Assembly (NCBI GenBank): GCA_905181595.1
Contig: CAJIYI010000001.1
Span: forward strand, 959,938 to 1,023,937
Reading direction: 5' to 3'
Source: an uncultured SAR86 cluster bacterium
GTDB taxonomy: Bacteria > Pseudomonadota > Gammaproteobacteria > Magnimaribacterales > D2472
Length of the DNA stretch: 64,000 nucleotides
Shown: one piece after another, positions 16,537 to 27,194 of the stretch
Layout: each line of letters opens with the position of its first letter
Numbering within the stretch: the stretch's first letter is position 1
Notes under the pieces: generated by a model
What the model was told of the DNA's origin: nothing
Seen by the model: the letters and a program-made list of their open reading frames with translations, nothing else
Databases searched by the model: none
Program-made: the position numbers and the translations under genes

Positions 16537-19527
16537 TTAGTATTGTAACGTTACGTTTAAGAAGATGTATTGACCAAAGGCGTCAAAGTAACCTGGGAAA
16601 GTGTTACCGTTACCTGGTGCTGTTCCAGCATCAGATGTGTAACCAGGCTCATCATCAAATAAGTTATTAATACCAAAAGTTACCATTACGTTTTCAGTAG
16701 CTGAATATTTAGCAGATACGTCTACATAAGTTCTAGAATCAAAATCAATTTTATTTGAATTAAGATCTGTAGTTTCACCAAGATATCTTAGACCAAGTGA
16801 TACATCCATATCATACTCAGTTGTAAGAGTAGCTTTGTACTTACCAGATACTTCAGGCAATGGATTCTTTCCACATGAACCACCCCAGTTACCAGCACAC
16901 TCAATAGCTGCTGAACCTGGAATTTCAATAATGTCTGATGAATCAAGGAATGTTGTTACACCTTGAAGAGCTAAAGGACCATAAGCAGTATCCATGTCGT
17001 AATCAAATATTACGTCCACACCACTTGTTGATTCTTCACCAATGTTAGTTAGCTGTTGTGAAATATATCCACCAGATAACCACAATGAACCTGTTCCAGG
17101 CATTCTGTTAATCAAACCACAGTACTGAGCTGTTCCTGTTGAGATACATTTATCCAATGCAGTTTTAGCACTTACAGTACCGATTCCATCTTCAACAGTA
17201 ATGTCGAAGTAATCAACGGTTAATGTTAAACCAGGAACTGATTCTGGAGTAATAACAGCACCAATAGTGATTGACTCTGATTCTTCAGGAGCAACTAATG
17301 GGTTTCCACCACCTTTGATGTTGTACTGATCTGCAGGAGAGTTTAAGTCTGTATTGTAAAGACTTGCTGCTAGGCCAGTTTTAGCACATTGTGCTTGTGT
17401 GGCTGTAGCTGCTGATCCATTTTGCTGAATTGAACAAGGATCGTTGTCTAGATCAACAAGACCGTCGCTTACTGCTGAATATAGCTCTGAGATACTTGCA
17501 TGACGCTGAGCTGTTTGGAAAGATGCTCTTAAAGAAACATTATCGTTCACAGTCCAATATGCACCAATTTTAGTAGAGTCAGTTTCTGAACCTGTAGAGT
17601 ACTCAGCTGAACGGAAACCAGCATCAATACTAAGGTCGTTTGTGACTGGAATACCGACTTCCATGTAGAATTCGTCTACATCATACATACCACCGATAGG
17701 CAATGTAGCTCCGCCTGAACCAGATCTGTCACCCTGTTTTGTTGGGGTATCAGGTCTGAAGTCAGCTGAAAATTCTTTGCTTTCAAAACCAACTACTAAT
17801 GAAACTGAGCTAGGAGCGCCTGGTACAGTAAATCCTGTATCACCAGTAACGTAACCAGAGAAGATTTTTTGCTTTCCGTCACCGTTAATAAATGTAGATT
17901 TAGCAAGGTAATCTTGGGCAGTTTGACCACCATCTATGACACCTTGAATACCTGCATCACCAGCCAAGCCGCCTTGGAAAAGGTTGTAAGGAACACAGTT
18001 AGCATCGATGCCTTGAAGTTTAGCAACACAAGTTGCAACTCCAGCAACGTTAACAACGTTAACCGCACGATTGATAGCTATAACAGAAAGATCATTTCTG
18101 TATTCGTTAGCATAGTTAACATCTGAATTTTGGTAATAAACGTCGTATGACCAGTCATCGTTGATGTCGCCTCTTAAGCCTATAGTAGTGTTATAGCTCT
18201 TGTATGTTTGAATTCCTTGTCTTGGGTTACCCTCAACATTTCTTTTCAATGAGTACAAAGGAGCGTTGTAACCAACGATTGTACCGTCAGCCACTGCAGT
18301 ATCTAGACCATTAATGTAAGCAAGAGCTGCTGCTCCAGTTGCAAAATTAGGTGCATGAGATCCGCCCATTCCTGTCCAATCGCTACATGCAACTTTATAT
18401 TGTTGCGCTGATAGCAATCCATTGTAACAAGGCAATGAAGTGATATTTCCAAAAGTACCTGAATATGCAATCTGTGCATTTGATTCAGATTTCATGGAAG
18501 TGAAATCCATGTAGACTTCTGCATTATCAGTTAATTCATACTTACCAAAGAAACCCATGTTGATTCTGTCATCAGGTCTTTGGAAGAAGTTTGTTGGGTT
18601 GTAGTTATATGTTTGACCAGCTCTAGGAACAAAATTGTTGCCTTCAACCTTAAGATCTAAACGAGTAACTGAAGGGTCAATGTTAGTGAAGCCAGCGGAT
18701 GTATATCCACCGAAGTCAGCCCATCGTCCCGGAGGAATAGTAGATGAACCACCACATCTTCCAGTACCGCCACTAAGCGCACAAGCACTTATGTCGAATT
18801 CACCCTGAAGCATTGGTTTAGTGTCTGTGTGCTCAAAGAAAGCTGATACATGGCCTTTTCCGTCGTTGATGTCTCCACCAAACGCCATTGAGAATTTACC
18901 AGTATCGCCAGTTTGCACATCGCTTGGTGCATTAGCATAGCCGTAACTTGCTTGAAGTTTTTGTAATTTAGAATTATCGTTTTCATGATTGTAGAAGCCA
19001 TGGGAGTATGCAGCTTTAAAACCTACAAATTCATCATCTAATACAAAGTTAACAACACCAGCAACAGCATCTGAACCGTAGACTGAAGATGCGCCACCTG
19101 TTAGAACTTCAACTCGCTTTAGAAGCAATGTTGGGATTGTATTCAAATCCGCACAACTTCCGCCACCAGTAGTACCTGGAACCATTCTTCTTCCATTCAT
19201 AAGAACCAATGTTCTAGCACAACCCATATTTCTAAGGTTAACTGTAGCAGTACCATTAGATCCATTTGAGTTAGTAATAGATTGGCCTGGAGAGACTTGA
19301 GGCATATCGTTTAAGAAATCCTCAACTCTGGTTATACCAGCGTCAATAATGTCTTGCCCATCGACAACTGCGATTTGGGAAGAACTAATAACGTTTGGAT
19401 CAATAATCCTTGATCCGGTTACAACAACTTCTTCAACATCTGAATCAGCATCTTGGGCTATAGCCAAAGGAACTGAAAGAGAGATAATTGCAAAAGCGCT
19501 GAATAAATATTTATTTAAATCAATCAT
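16537..19527 (-). CDS. TonB-dependent receptor
   Basis: A complete 996-residue receptor. The signal peptide is LFSAFAIISLSVPLAIAQ, followed by the acidic DADSDVEEVVVTGSRI start, the plug signature RVEVLTGGASSVYGSDAVAGVVNFVL, and a barrel with several Cys pairs in extracellular loops (for example CALSGGTGRCGG). The C-terminus LNVTLQY ends in an aromatic residue. An AGGAG site precedes the ATG at 19527. It belongs to the proteobacterial receptor group with an Oar/CirA-like plug often found in many copies in SAR86-type genomes. Substrate cannot be predicted; neighbours (second receptor, peptide transporter) are compatible with peptide or other oligomer uptake. Confidence 0.93.
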   Translation of the reverse strand: MIDLNKYLFSAFAIISLSVPLAIAQDADSDVEEVVVTGSRIIDPNVISSSQIAVVDGQDIIDAGITRVEDFLNDMPQVSPGQSITNSNGSNGTATVNLRNMGCARTLVLMNGRRMVPGTTGGGSCADLNTIPTLLLKRVEVLTGGASSVYGSDAVAGVVNFVLDDEFVGFKAAYSHGFYNHENDNSKLQKLQASYGYANAPSDVQTGDTGKFSMAFGGDINDGKGHVSAFFEHTDTKPMLQGEFDISACALSGGTGRCGGSSTIPPGRWADFGGYTSAGFTNIDPSVTRLDLKVEGNNFVPRAGQTYNYNPTNFFQRPDDRINMGFFGKYELTDNAEVYMDFTSMKSESNAQIAYSGTFGNITSLPCYNGLLSAQQYKVACSDWTGMGGSHAPNFATGAAALAYINGLDTAVADGTIVGYNAPLYSLKRNVEGNPRQGIQTYKSYNTTIGLRGDINDDWSYDVYYQNSDVNYANEYRNDLSVIAINRAVNVVNVAGVATCVAKLQGIDANCVPYNLFQGGLAGDAGIQGVIDGGQTAQDYLAKSTFINGDGKQKIFSGYVTGDTGFTVPGAPSSVSLVVGFESKEFSADFRPDTPTKQGDRSGSGGATLPIGGMYDVDEFYMEVGIPVTNDLSIDAGFRSAEYSTGSETDSTKIGAYWTVNDNVSLRASFQTAQRHASISELYSAVSDGLVDLDNDPCSIQQNGSAATATQAQCAKTGLAASLYNTDLNSPADQYNIKGGGNPLVAPEESESITIGAVITPESVPGLTLTVDYFDITVEDGIGTVSAKTALDKCISTGTAQYCGLINRMPGTGSLWLSGGYISQQLTNIGEESTSGVDVIFDYDMDTAYGPLALQGVTTFLDSSDIIEIPGSAAIECAGNWGGSCGKNPLPEVSGKYKATLTTEYDMDVSLGLRYLGETTDLNSNKIDFDSRTYVDVSAKYSATENVMVTFGINNLFDDEPGYTSDAGTAPGNGNTFPGYFDAFGQYIFLNVTLQY

Positions 19528-19742
19528 TTTAAAATACTCCTAAGTTTTAAATGAGCCATAACAATGCACGCAAAGATATAACCGTTGGGGCAATTATGAG
19601 CTGTTTGCTGAAAAGAAACAAGTATTCGTGCGTTTTATTTGAACTAAGAGAATTGATGGTTGTCTATACTTATTAAAGCGTATTTCTAGTTATTATGGTT
19701 AAGGTGTATTTCTCATTTACAGGAGCTGCACAAAAAAACATC

Positions 19743-19772
19743 TTATTAAAGGTAACTTTTAGCATATATAAT
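19743..19772 (+). promoter_or_regulatory. candidate sigma-70 promoter of fabI
   Basis: A perfect TATAAT at 19767-19772 lies 32 bases before the fabI start, with a weak TTATTA -35 at 19743-19748 (18-base spacer). The rest of the 277-base gap between the divergent receptor and fabI shows no gene. Confidence 0.45.
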
Positions 19773-19804
19773 AGTGCCTTGTTAAATCTATTCAATTAAG
19801 TCAA

Positions 19805-20590
19805 ATGCTACAAAATAAAAAAATTCTAATTGCAGGTCTTGCTAACAAACATTCTATTGCTGCTGGAATAGCTCGAGCAATGCATGCTCAAGGCGCAGAG
19901 TTAGCCTTTACCTATCAAAGCGAGAGATTAAAAGGCAATGTAGAAAAAATTGCAGCGGAGCTCGGGTCCAATCTTTTATTTGAATGCGATGTAGCCTCTG
20001 ATCAAAGCATTGATAATATGTATAAAGAGCTATCAAAGCATTGGCAGTCTTTTGATGGGTTTGTGCACTCAATTGGTTACGCTCCCGCAAATGAGCTTGA
20101 AGGTAATTTCGTGGATGCAGCAACAAGGGAAGGTTTTCAAATTGCACATGACATAAGCTCATATAGCTTTACCGCTATGGCAAAAGGTGCAAAACCAATG
20201 CTGAATGAAAGCTCAGCATTGCTAACACTTACTTATCTAGGAGCGGTTCAGTCTCTTCCTAACTACAATGTCATGGGTCTTGCTAAAGCAAGCTTAGAGG
20301 CCAATACAAGATTCTTGGCCGCTGCAATGGGTCCTGATGGCATCAGGGTGAATGCGATCTCAGCTGGACCAATTAAAACATTAGCGGCTTCTGGGGTAAA
20401 AAACTTTAGAAAAATGCTCACAAGTTATGCAAATAGAGCTCCATTAAGACGAGCAGTCACGACAATGGAAGTAGGCAATGTTGCCGCTTTTTTGTGCTCG
20501 GATCTAGCTAGCGGAGTAACCGGTGAAATTACTTATGTGGATGCTGGCTTTAATACTGCGGCCATGTCGATAGAAGAATATTCTGATTAA
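19805..20590 (+). CDS. fabI: enoyl-[acyl-carrier-protein] reductase (NADH), FabI type
   Basis: 261 residues, SDR fold. The N-terminus [23 protein letters not shown] is the FabI variant of the nucleotide-binding motif, followed by GAELAFTYQ. Catalytic residues fit the Y-x6-K FabI pattern: a Tyr in LTYLGA and [14 protein letters not shown] with Tyr and Lys. The sequence [17 protein letters not shown] is the substrate-loop region. It catalyses the last reduction of each fatty acid elongation cycle. Its stop overlaps the ppiD stop in a TTAA tetranucleotide. Confidence 0.95.
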   Translation: MLQNKKILIAGLANKHSIAAGIARAMHAQGAELAFTYQSERLKGNVEKIAAELGSNLLFECDVASDQSIDNMYKELSKHWQSFDGFVHSIGYAPANELEGNFVDAATREGFQIAHDISSYSFTAMAKGAKPMLNESSALLTLTYLGAVQSLPNYNVMGLAKASLEANTRFLAAAMGPDGIRVNAISAGPIKTLAASGVKNFRKMLTSYANRAPLRRAVTTMEVGNVAAFLCSDLASGVTGEITYVDAGFNTAAMSIEEYSD

Positions 20591-22449
20591 TTAGAGGTAA
20601 AGTTCTTTAAGCGAACCTTTTGGTTCTCTTTAAGAGCCTTATCAATCAACCCAGAATATTGCTTGCCAAGAGCATCGGTATAAAAATCCCTGTACTGATC
20701 AATAGAATCACTAAAATCAGCTTCGCTTGGAATAACTTCATTGGATGATTGAGCCCAGAACCTGTCTCCATTAAAAGCAGTGCTGGTAACAAGTGCTCCA
20801 ATAGAAGATTCAAAGGTTTCAGTTATAACCTCAGGAGGAAGCAAAGAAGAGAAGCGTTTAACATTTTTAAATGTTTCGTTGCTGATGCCGGCTATGCCAG
20901 GCAATACCTTTGAACCTGATAGAATCTCTTCAGCGTCCTGCGAAAAGTCTTCAATGAGCTGGTTTGCTTTTTGAGATCTAACCTCTGCAATAGCTTGTTC
21001 TGCAACATCAATAAAAGGTTGAACCGATGACTCAAGTTTTTGCGTCAGCATGACAAAAGCATAGCTGTCTTCACTTTCAAATATCTCAATCTTATTGGGG
21101 GCAACGGCTGCATCAAATAAATCTTCAGATGAGTAATTATCAAAGCCTTGCAAGGTAATCTCTTCCATATTCTGTAAGCCAGTAATCGAAATAGATTGAT
21201 TTGCTGCATCTGCAAGCTCACCAAGAGTTGAGCCTTCTAAAACCATTGACTCTAAATCTAAAAAGCCTTCTTGCATTAAAGCTAAAGCCTCAGCATCAAC
21301 TAACTCGTCAAGAAGTTGCCTCTCCATCACTGCTAAACTTTTAACTTCAGGCTTTAACACTTCTGTTAGCTTCAAAATGTGGAATGAGTCATCGAGCTCT
21401 AAAACTTCACTTAATTCATTTAACGCCATACTTGATATAGCTGTTTCAAATTCCTCGGGGAAAGCATCGCCCGAAGAAAGGCCGAGGTCTCCAAAAGCAT
21501 CTTTAGAACCTGCGTCATCGCTAGATTCGGTCACAGCATTCTCAAAAGTTAATAATCCAGACTGGATATCTTTCAACACTTTATCTATTGACTGTCTGGC
21601 TTCAGTATCACTGTCGTAATTAGATTTCTCTATCATGTAATGGGAAATCCTATTTTGCATCTGACCTTCTATGTCATCAGTATAATCAGCATAAGCCTCT
21701 TCAATGTATCCATCAGGCACATTAACCTGTTCTTTAAAGGCATCGAAAGTTAAAACAATATAAGAAAAATCTCTTTGCTCTTGAGAAAGAAATAAAAATG
21801 GATTGGCATCGTAAAATTCTTGGCCCTCGGTTAGAGAGGCTTTCTGAGTATTCTCTAATTCAGCTTTGTTTATCTTGATGAAATTAATATCCCTAGAGGT
21901 CTCAAGCATCGAGGCCATAGCAATAATCTCTTTTTCAATAGGGAATGCTGAAACACCCATTGCTTGAACCAATGTATCAAGAGACATGCTTTCTTGAACT
22001 AACCTAATGTATTCATCAGGAGCAAAGCCGTTCATCCTGACCGATGATTCAAATAATGCTTGATCGAATCCCTGATCACCTTGAAAATTATCAAGATTAA
22101 TAATTTCCTGTTTAGCTTTTTGCTCAGAAGTATTCAGACCCATTCTTTTGGCTTGCGCTAATAGAGTTTTCTGATTGATGATTTCGTTTTTAATAAGTCC
22201 CAATGAAGTCTCTTCATCGAGGTCCTCTAGGGAAAATTCTTCGCCGTAAATAGATTGCAATCTTTGTGATACCTGGGAGGTAGCTAAGTTAATATCAATC
22301 TGTGTAACTGGCTCACCATTCACAGTTCCATAACTGCTAAAAGTAGTCCCAAAAGATGTGGATCCAAGGAATACGAAAGGGATGGCCAAAATAACCGCAA
22401 TAACGATTACTCTTTTGCCTGATAAAAAGTTTCTAACTGACTCTAACAT
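20587..22449 (-). CDS. ppiD: periplasmic folding chaperone / peptidyl-prolyl isomerase PpiD
   Basis: 620 residues with one N-terminal membrane anchor ([19 protein letters not shown]), a SurA_N-like helical domain ([23 protein letters not shown]), and a parvulin-like central domain (residues about 265-365; [33 protein letters not shown]). It is anchored in the inner membrane and helps outer-membrane and secreted proteins fold near the Sec translocon. It follows hupB in the conserved tig-clpP-clpX-lon-hupB-ppiD order, but a terminator lies between hupB and ppiD. Confidence 0.92.
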   Translation of the reverse strand: MLESVRNFLSGKRVIVIAVILAIPFVFLGSTSFGTTFSSYGTVNGEPVTQIDINLATSQVSQRLQSIYGEEFSLEDLDEETSLGLIKNEIINQKTLLAQAKRMGLNTSEQKAKQEIINLDNFQGDQGFDQALFESSVRMNGFAPDEYIRLVQESMSLDTLVQAMGVSAFPIEKEIIAMASMLETSRDINFIKINKAELENTQKASLTEGQEFYDANPFLFLSQEQRDFSYIVLTFDAFKEQVNVPDGYIEEAYADYTDDIEGQMQNRISHYMIEKSNYDSDTEARQSIDKVLKDIQSGLLTFENAVTESSDDAGSKDAFGDLGLSSGDAFPEEFETAISSMALNELSEVLELDDSFHILKLTEVLKPEVKSLAVMERQLLDELVDAEALALMQEGFLDLESMVLEGSTLGELADAANQSISITGLQNMEEITLQGFDNYSSEDLFDAAVAPNKIEIFESEDSYAFVMLTQKLESSVQPFIDVAEQAIAEVRSQKANQLIEDFSQDAEEILSGSKVLPGIAGISNETFKNVKRFSSLLPPEVITETFESSIGALVTSTAFNGDRFWAQSSNEVIPSEADFSDSIDQYRDFYTDALGKQYSGLIDKALKENQKVRLKNFTSN

Positions 22450-22485
22450 AACTAAATCATCCTTTTAAAAGCTAACAATGATACA

Positions 22486-22516
22486 TAAAAAAAGGGTGCT
22501 TATGCACCCTTTTTTA
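22486..22516 (-). terminator. Rho-independent terminator between hupB and ppiD
   Basis: Stem AAAGGGTGC/GCACCCTTT with a TTAT loop, flanked by A- and T-runs. It lies about 25 bases after the hupB stop and 37 bases before the ppiD start on the minus strand. Confidence 0.88.
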
Positions 22517-22540
22517 AAAGACTATAAAATCTAAAGTAAA

Positions 22541-22819
22541 TTAAGAATTTTTAACTTTATCTTTTAAACCTTTACCAGCTTTAAAGCCTGGAACTTTTGA
22601 TGCAGCAATATGCATTGAAGCACCTGTTTGTGGATTTCTTCCTTCTCTAGCAGCTCTGTGTCGAACTGAGAAAGTTCCAAAACCTACAAGCGAAACTGTA
22701 TCTTGTTTTCCTAAAGCGTCACCAATAGAATCTAAAACCGCGTCAACAGCTCTCCCTGCTGATGCTTTGGTTACGTCTGCTGATGCTGCTACTGCGTCTA
22801 CTAAGTCTGATTTATTCAT
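22541..22819 (-). CDS. hupB: DNA-binding protein HU-beta
   Basis: The 92-residue histone-like protein starts at the ATG at 22819, preceded by a GGAG ribosome site. An upstream in-frame extension of 15 codons is not homologous to HU. Typical features are [37 protein letters not shown] and the DNA-binding arm [30 protein letters not shown]. It bends and compacts DNA. Its place after lon is conserved in gammaproteobacteria. Confidence 0.96.
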   Translation of the reverse strand: MNKSDLVDAVAASADVTKASAGRAVDAVLDSIGDALGKQDTVSLVGFGTFSVRHRAAREGRNPQTGASMHIAASKVPGFKAGKGLKDKVKNS

Positions 22820-22896
22820 TTGATTCTCCGAATTATTTAAGTACCTAGGTCTATGAAAAGCCATACACAGGTAAATGTCAAGTATTAAAACCTATT

Positions 22897-25308
22897 CTAA
22901 TGCGCCTTCGAGGGCGAAGTCCGAGAAGCGATGTTCTTATTTTTTGAAATATTTTTACTGACACGTTTTTTTTTCAATGGCTTGGGTTCTGAGATTAAGG
23001 CTTGGGAAATTACTTCATCGACCCATCGAACAGGAATAATTTCTAGAGCGTGAGTAATTTGAGATGGAATTTCTCGAATATCTGCAGCATTTTCTTCAGG
23101 AATAATTACCCTTTTAATGCCACCTCGCTTTGCTGCCAAGAGTTTTTCTTTCAAGCCACCAATTTTAGTTACCTGCCCATGCAATGTTATCTCTCCAGTC
23201 ATAGCAGTATCAGATCTAACTGGTATCCCTGTAAACACTGAAATCAATGCTGTGCACATTCCAACACCAGCACTAGGCCCATCTTTTGGCGTGGCACCAT
23301 CTGGCACATGTATATGAACATCATATTTTTCATAAACATCAGCTGAAATTCCAAGCTTCTCAGAGCGGGAGCGAACAACTGTTAAGGCAGCTTGAATTGA
23401 CTCTTGCATTACATCGCCAAGTGAACCAGTTTTAATTACCCTTCCCTTGCCTGGGACATAGGATGTCTCAATAGTTAGAAGTTCTCCCCCAACTTCAGTC
23501 CAAGCTAGGCCAGAAACTTTCCCAACAATATTTTCAATATCAGCTTGCCCAAATGTAAACTTAGGCACGCCACAGTATTTCTCAAGATTCTTGGGAGTGA
23601 TATTTATTGAGGATTTTAATTTCTTAGTATCTGATAAGACCCTTTCTTTAACTGACTTTCTAAAAATTTTAGCAATCTGTCGCTCCAAACCTCGCACACC
23701 TGCCTCACGAGTATAGTGACGCACAATATCTAAAATTGATGGGTCTGATAACTTAACTTCTTTTTCATCCAGTCCATTTCTTTCAAGCTGTTTTGGAATG
23801 AGATATTGCTTGGCAATGTTTAATTTCTCATCCTCTATGTAGCCAGGAATACGTATAATCTCCATGCGATCAAGCAAGGGTCTTGGTATATTTAGACTAT
23901 TCGCTGTGCAAACAAACATGACTTCTGATAAGTCAAAATCAACCTCAAGGTAATGATCTGAAAAAGTGTTGTTTTGCTCTGGATCTAAAACTTCCAATAA
24001 TGCTGATGCCGGATCACCTCTGTGATCCATCCCCATTTTATCAATTTCATCTAGTAAAAATAATGGGTTCTTGGTTTCCACCTTCGATAGTTTTTGAATT
24101 ATTTTTCCAGGCATTGAGCCAATGTAGGTTCTTCTGTGGCCACGAATCTCAGACTCATCTCTTACCCCGCCCAGTGACATTCGAGCAAACTTTCTATTGG
24201 TTGCTCTGGCAATTGATTTACCCAAAGATGTTTTACCAACCCCTGGAGGACCCACCAAGCAAATAACAGGAGCCTTTAATTTTTTTACACGTTGCTGTAC
24301 TGCTAGGTATTCTAAAATTCTTTCCTTTACCTCATCTAATCCAAAGTGGTCTTCGTCAAGAATATTAATAGCTGATTTAAGATCTGATTTAACTTTGCTT
24401 TTTTTCTTCCACGGAACAGCTGTCAGCCAATCCAAATATGATCGAACGACAGATGCCTCGGCAGACATGGGCGACATTTGCTTAAATTTTGTGAACTCAT
24501 TTTTAGCTTTTTTTAATGCCTCTTTAGACATTCCTGCTTTTTCAATATCGCTCTCTAATTGAGTCAGCTCATCTTCCTCTTCATTGATATCGCCTAGCTC
24601 TTTTTGAGCAGCTTTAATTTGCTCATTCAAATAGTACTCTCTTTGAGATTTTTCCATCTGACCCTTAACTCTATTACGAACTTTTTTATCTACGTCCATA
24701 ACATCCAATTGAGATTCAATAAAAGTAATTAAAATTTCTGCTCTAAGCTGAAAATCTGGGGTCTCTAAAATTTCTTGTTTAAGTTTAATATCCATTGGCA
24801 GATGTCCGGCAATGGAGTCAATGACTCTTGATAGATCATCCAATGCATCGATTGATGCTAAGACCTCAGGGGCAATTTTTTTCGTTAACTTAATAAAATC
24901 GTGGAATTTAGCTTTTACGAAACGCGTTAGATTCTCGCCATCTTTTTGATCAATCTTAGGCTCAATGATAAGACCTACCCTTACCTTAGAAAACTCTTGA
25001 TCAGATTCTAGCGATTCCATCTGGGCTCTGTGAGCTCCTTCTACTAGAACTTTTACCGTTCCATCAGGGAGCTTGATGAGCTGCAAGATATTTGCAACTG
25101 ATGCAACTTTAAATAAATCATCAAACAATGGCGCATCAATTGATCCATCTTTTTGGGCTGCAAGAATAATTTTTTTCTCGCCTGCCATGGCAGCATTTAA
25201 TGCATTGATTGACTTGTTCCTTCCAACAAAAAGAGTCGAGACGACTCCAGGAAAGATAACAACATCTCTGAGGGGGATTAAAGGAAGATCATATTTAATT
25301 GTGGCCAT
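22897..25308 (-). CDS. lon: ATP-dependent protease Lon
   Basis: 803 residues. The N-terminal substrate domain begins LPLIPLRDVVIFPGVVSTLFVGR. The AAA+ module has Walker A GPPGVGKTSLGKS and Walker B LFLLDEIDKMG. The protease domain carries the Ser-Lys dyad: DGPSAGVGM (Ser) and GGLKEKLLAAKRGGI (Lys). The C-terminal tail is basic (PLKKKRVSKNISKNK). Lon degrades damaged and regulatory proteins. It sits 30 bases downstream of clpX. Confidence 0.96.
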   Translation of the reverse strand: MATIKYDLPLIPLRDVVIFPGVVSTLFVGRNKSINALNAAMAGEKKIILAAQKDGSIDAPLFDDLFKVASVANILQLIKLPDGTVKVLVEGAHRAQMESLESDQEFSKVRVGLIIEPKIDQKDGENLTRFVKAKFHDFIKLTKKIAPEVLASIDALDDLSRVIDSIAGHLPMDIKLKQEILETPDFQLRAEILITFIESQLDVMDVDKKVRNRVKGQMEKSQREYYLNEQIKAAQKELGDINEEEDELTQLESDIEKAGMSKEALKKAKNEFTKFKQMSPMSAEASVVRSYLDWLTAVPWKKKSKVKSDLKSAINILDEDHFGLDEVKERILEYLAVQQRVKKLKAPVICLVGPPGVGKTSLGKSIARATNRKFARMSLGGVRDESEIRGHRRTYIGSMPGKIIQKLSKVETKNPLFLLDEIDKMGMDHRGDPASALLEVLDPEQNNTFSDHYLEVDFDLSEVMFVCTANSLNIPRPLLDRMEIIRIPGYIEDEKLNIAKQYLIPKQLERNGLDEKEVKLSDPSILDIVRHYTREAGVRGLERQIAKIFRKSVKERVLSDTKKLKSSINITPKNLEKYCGVPKFTFGQADIENIVGKVSGLAWTEVGGELLTIETSYVPGKGRVIKTGSLGDVMQESIQAALTVVRSRSEKLGISADVYEKYDVHIHVPDGATPKDGPSAGVGMCTALISVFTGIPVRSDTAMTGEITLHGQVTKIGGLKEKLLAAKRGGIKRVIIPEENAADIREIPSQITHALEIIPVRWVDEVISQALISEPKPLKKKRVSKNISKNKNIASRTSPSKAH

Positions 25309-25338
25309 ATAAATATAATGAGGGAGAATTCTTTAAAT

Positions 25339-26587
25339 TCAACCGGCAGATGAAGATTTCTTTTTAGGAGTTTTGTAAACCTTGATTGGGTCGGTTGAAT
25401 GAAGAACTGAATTTTCGTCAACAATGACTTTTTCTAAATCTACATTGGGCAATTCAAACATAGTATCCATTAAGAGCTCTTCCATAATTGATCGAAGTCC
25501 ACGGGCGCCCGTTTTTCTTTTTAGCGCTCTTTTTGCAATCTCTACCAAAGCTTCTGTTCTAAAATCTAGTTCCACTTCATCAATCTCAAAAAGATACTTG
25601 TATTGGTTAACCAGGGCATTTTTAGGTTCTTGCAGAATTCTAACCAGAGCTTCTTCATCTAGCTCATGCAATGTAGATATTACTGGAAGCCTGCCAACAA
25701 ATTCTGGGATTAAACCAAATTTTACTAGGTCCTCAGGCTCTAATGTTTCAACAATAGACGCAACTGTTGCCTTCGTATCTTTAACCGCTGCACCAAACCC
25801 GATGCCTGAATTATCTGTTCTGTGTTTGATGACCTCATCTATTCCAGAGAAAGCTCCTCCACAGATAAATAATATATTTGATGTATCTATCTGGATAAAC
25901 TCTTGCTGAGGATGTTTTCTTCCTCCTTGAGGAGGGATTGAGGCCACCGTGCCTTCAATTAGCTTCAATAAGGCTTGTTGCACCCCTTCACCTGAAACAT
26001 CACGGGTAATGGATGGATTGTCTGATTTGCGAGCAATCTTATCAATTTCGTCAATGTAGACAATTCCTAGCGCTGCCTTATCAGGATCATAGTCACATTT
26101 TTGCAGTAATTTCTGAATAATATTCTCAACATCTTCGCCGACATATCCAGCTTCTGTGAGAGTGGTAGCATCAGCTATTGTGAAAGGGAACATTTAAAAC
26201 TCTTGCAAGTGTCTGCGCCAAAAGAGTCTTGCCGCTTCCAGTTGGGCCTAATAATAATACGTTACTTTTTTGAAGCTCTATCTCATCTTTTTTAGAATTT
26301 GATCGCAATCTCTTGTAATGATTGTAAACAGCCACAGAGAGAATTTTTTTAGCTTTTTCTTGACCAATAACATACTCATCTAATTGATTAAAAATTTCTA
26401 AAGGGGATGGTAATTCCTCTAAGACTTCGACATCATCTGATTTGACTTCTTCTTCAATAATATCGTTGCAAAGATCTACGCACTCATCACAAATATAGAC
26501 GCTTGGACCAGCAATGAGTTTGCGAACGTCTTCCTGACCTTTTCCACAAAAGGTACAAGTTAATTTAGTGTCTTTATTATTTTCCAT
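25339..26587 (-). CDS. clpX: ATP-dependent Clp protease ATP-binding subunit ClpX (one-base frameshift in the sequence)
   Basis: The N-terminal part (to about residue 135) has the zinc-binding domain ([11 protein letters not shown] then [14 protein letters not shown]) and Walker [13 protein letters not shown]. This frame runs into TGA at 26171. The rest continues in the next frame from [18 protein letters not shown] through Walker [15 protein letters not shown] and RTGARGLRS-type sensor 2 ([13 protein letters not shown]). Dropping one T from the TTT at 26183-26185 joins them as [11 protein letters not shown] and gives 415 residues, close to the E. coli length. ClpX unfolds substrates for ClpP. 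The reading frame overlaps the clpP end by eleven bases. Confidence 0.9.
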
Positions 26588-27192
26588 TAGTCTCAGGTCT
26601 CTTCTCTAGAATCTCATCAATAATGCCATAGGTTACAGCTTCTTTTGCATTAAGAAAATTATCTCTGTCCGTATCCTGCTCAACTTTCTTAAGGGTTTTA
26701 CCGGTATGCTTAGACAAAATCTCATTCACTTTTTGTTTTACTAACAGCATCTCTTTAGCATGGATTTCAAAGTCAGAAGCCTGGCCTGAAAATCCACCAA
26801 GAGGCTGATGAATCATAATGCGTGAATTAGTGAGGGCAAATCTTTTGCCTTCTGCGCCACCAGCAAGTAGCAATGATCCCATACTTGCAGCCTGACCTAT
26901 GCACAAAGTCGAAACTTCTGGAGCAATAAATTGCATAGTATCGTATATAGCTAGACCGGAAGTTATGACGCCACCCGGAGAGTTAATATAAATACTAATA
27001 TCTTTTTCAGGATTTTCAGACTCCAGGAATAGAAGCTGAGCAACTACTAAGATTAGAAATATAATCGTCTATTGGGCCGGTTAAGAAAATGATCCTTTCT
27101 TTGAGCAATCTTGAGTATATGTCAAACGCCCTTTCCCCTCGGGGAGTTTGCTCGACAACCATTGGTACTAAGCCTGAATTAATTGTTTCCAT
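26577..27192 (-). CDS. clpP: ATP-dependent Clp protease proteolytic subunit ClpP (one-base frameshift in the sequence)
   Basis: From the ATG at 27192 the frame reads [20 protein letters not shown] and [16 protein letters not shown], clearly ClpP, until a shift near 27048; that frame stops at a TGA soon after. The next frame supplies [35 protein letters not shown], the catalytic Ser in [13 protein letters not shown] and the catalytic His in MIHQPLGG. Skipping one base gives 204 residues, matching the family. ClpP is the tetradecameric serine protease partner of ClpX. It lies two bases after tig. Confidence 0.9.
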
Positions 27193-27194
27193 AT

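Noticed and set aside
22820-22864. 15-codon N-terminal extension of HU
   Set aside because: Not homologous to HU; the ATG at 22819 has a GGAG ribosome site and starts the conserved MNKSDL sequence.
25424-25909. 161-codon open frame antisense to clpX
   Set aside because: Low-complexity Ser-rich translation mirroring a conserved gene; no ribosome site or domain.
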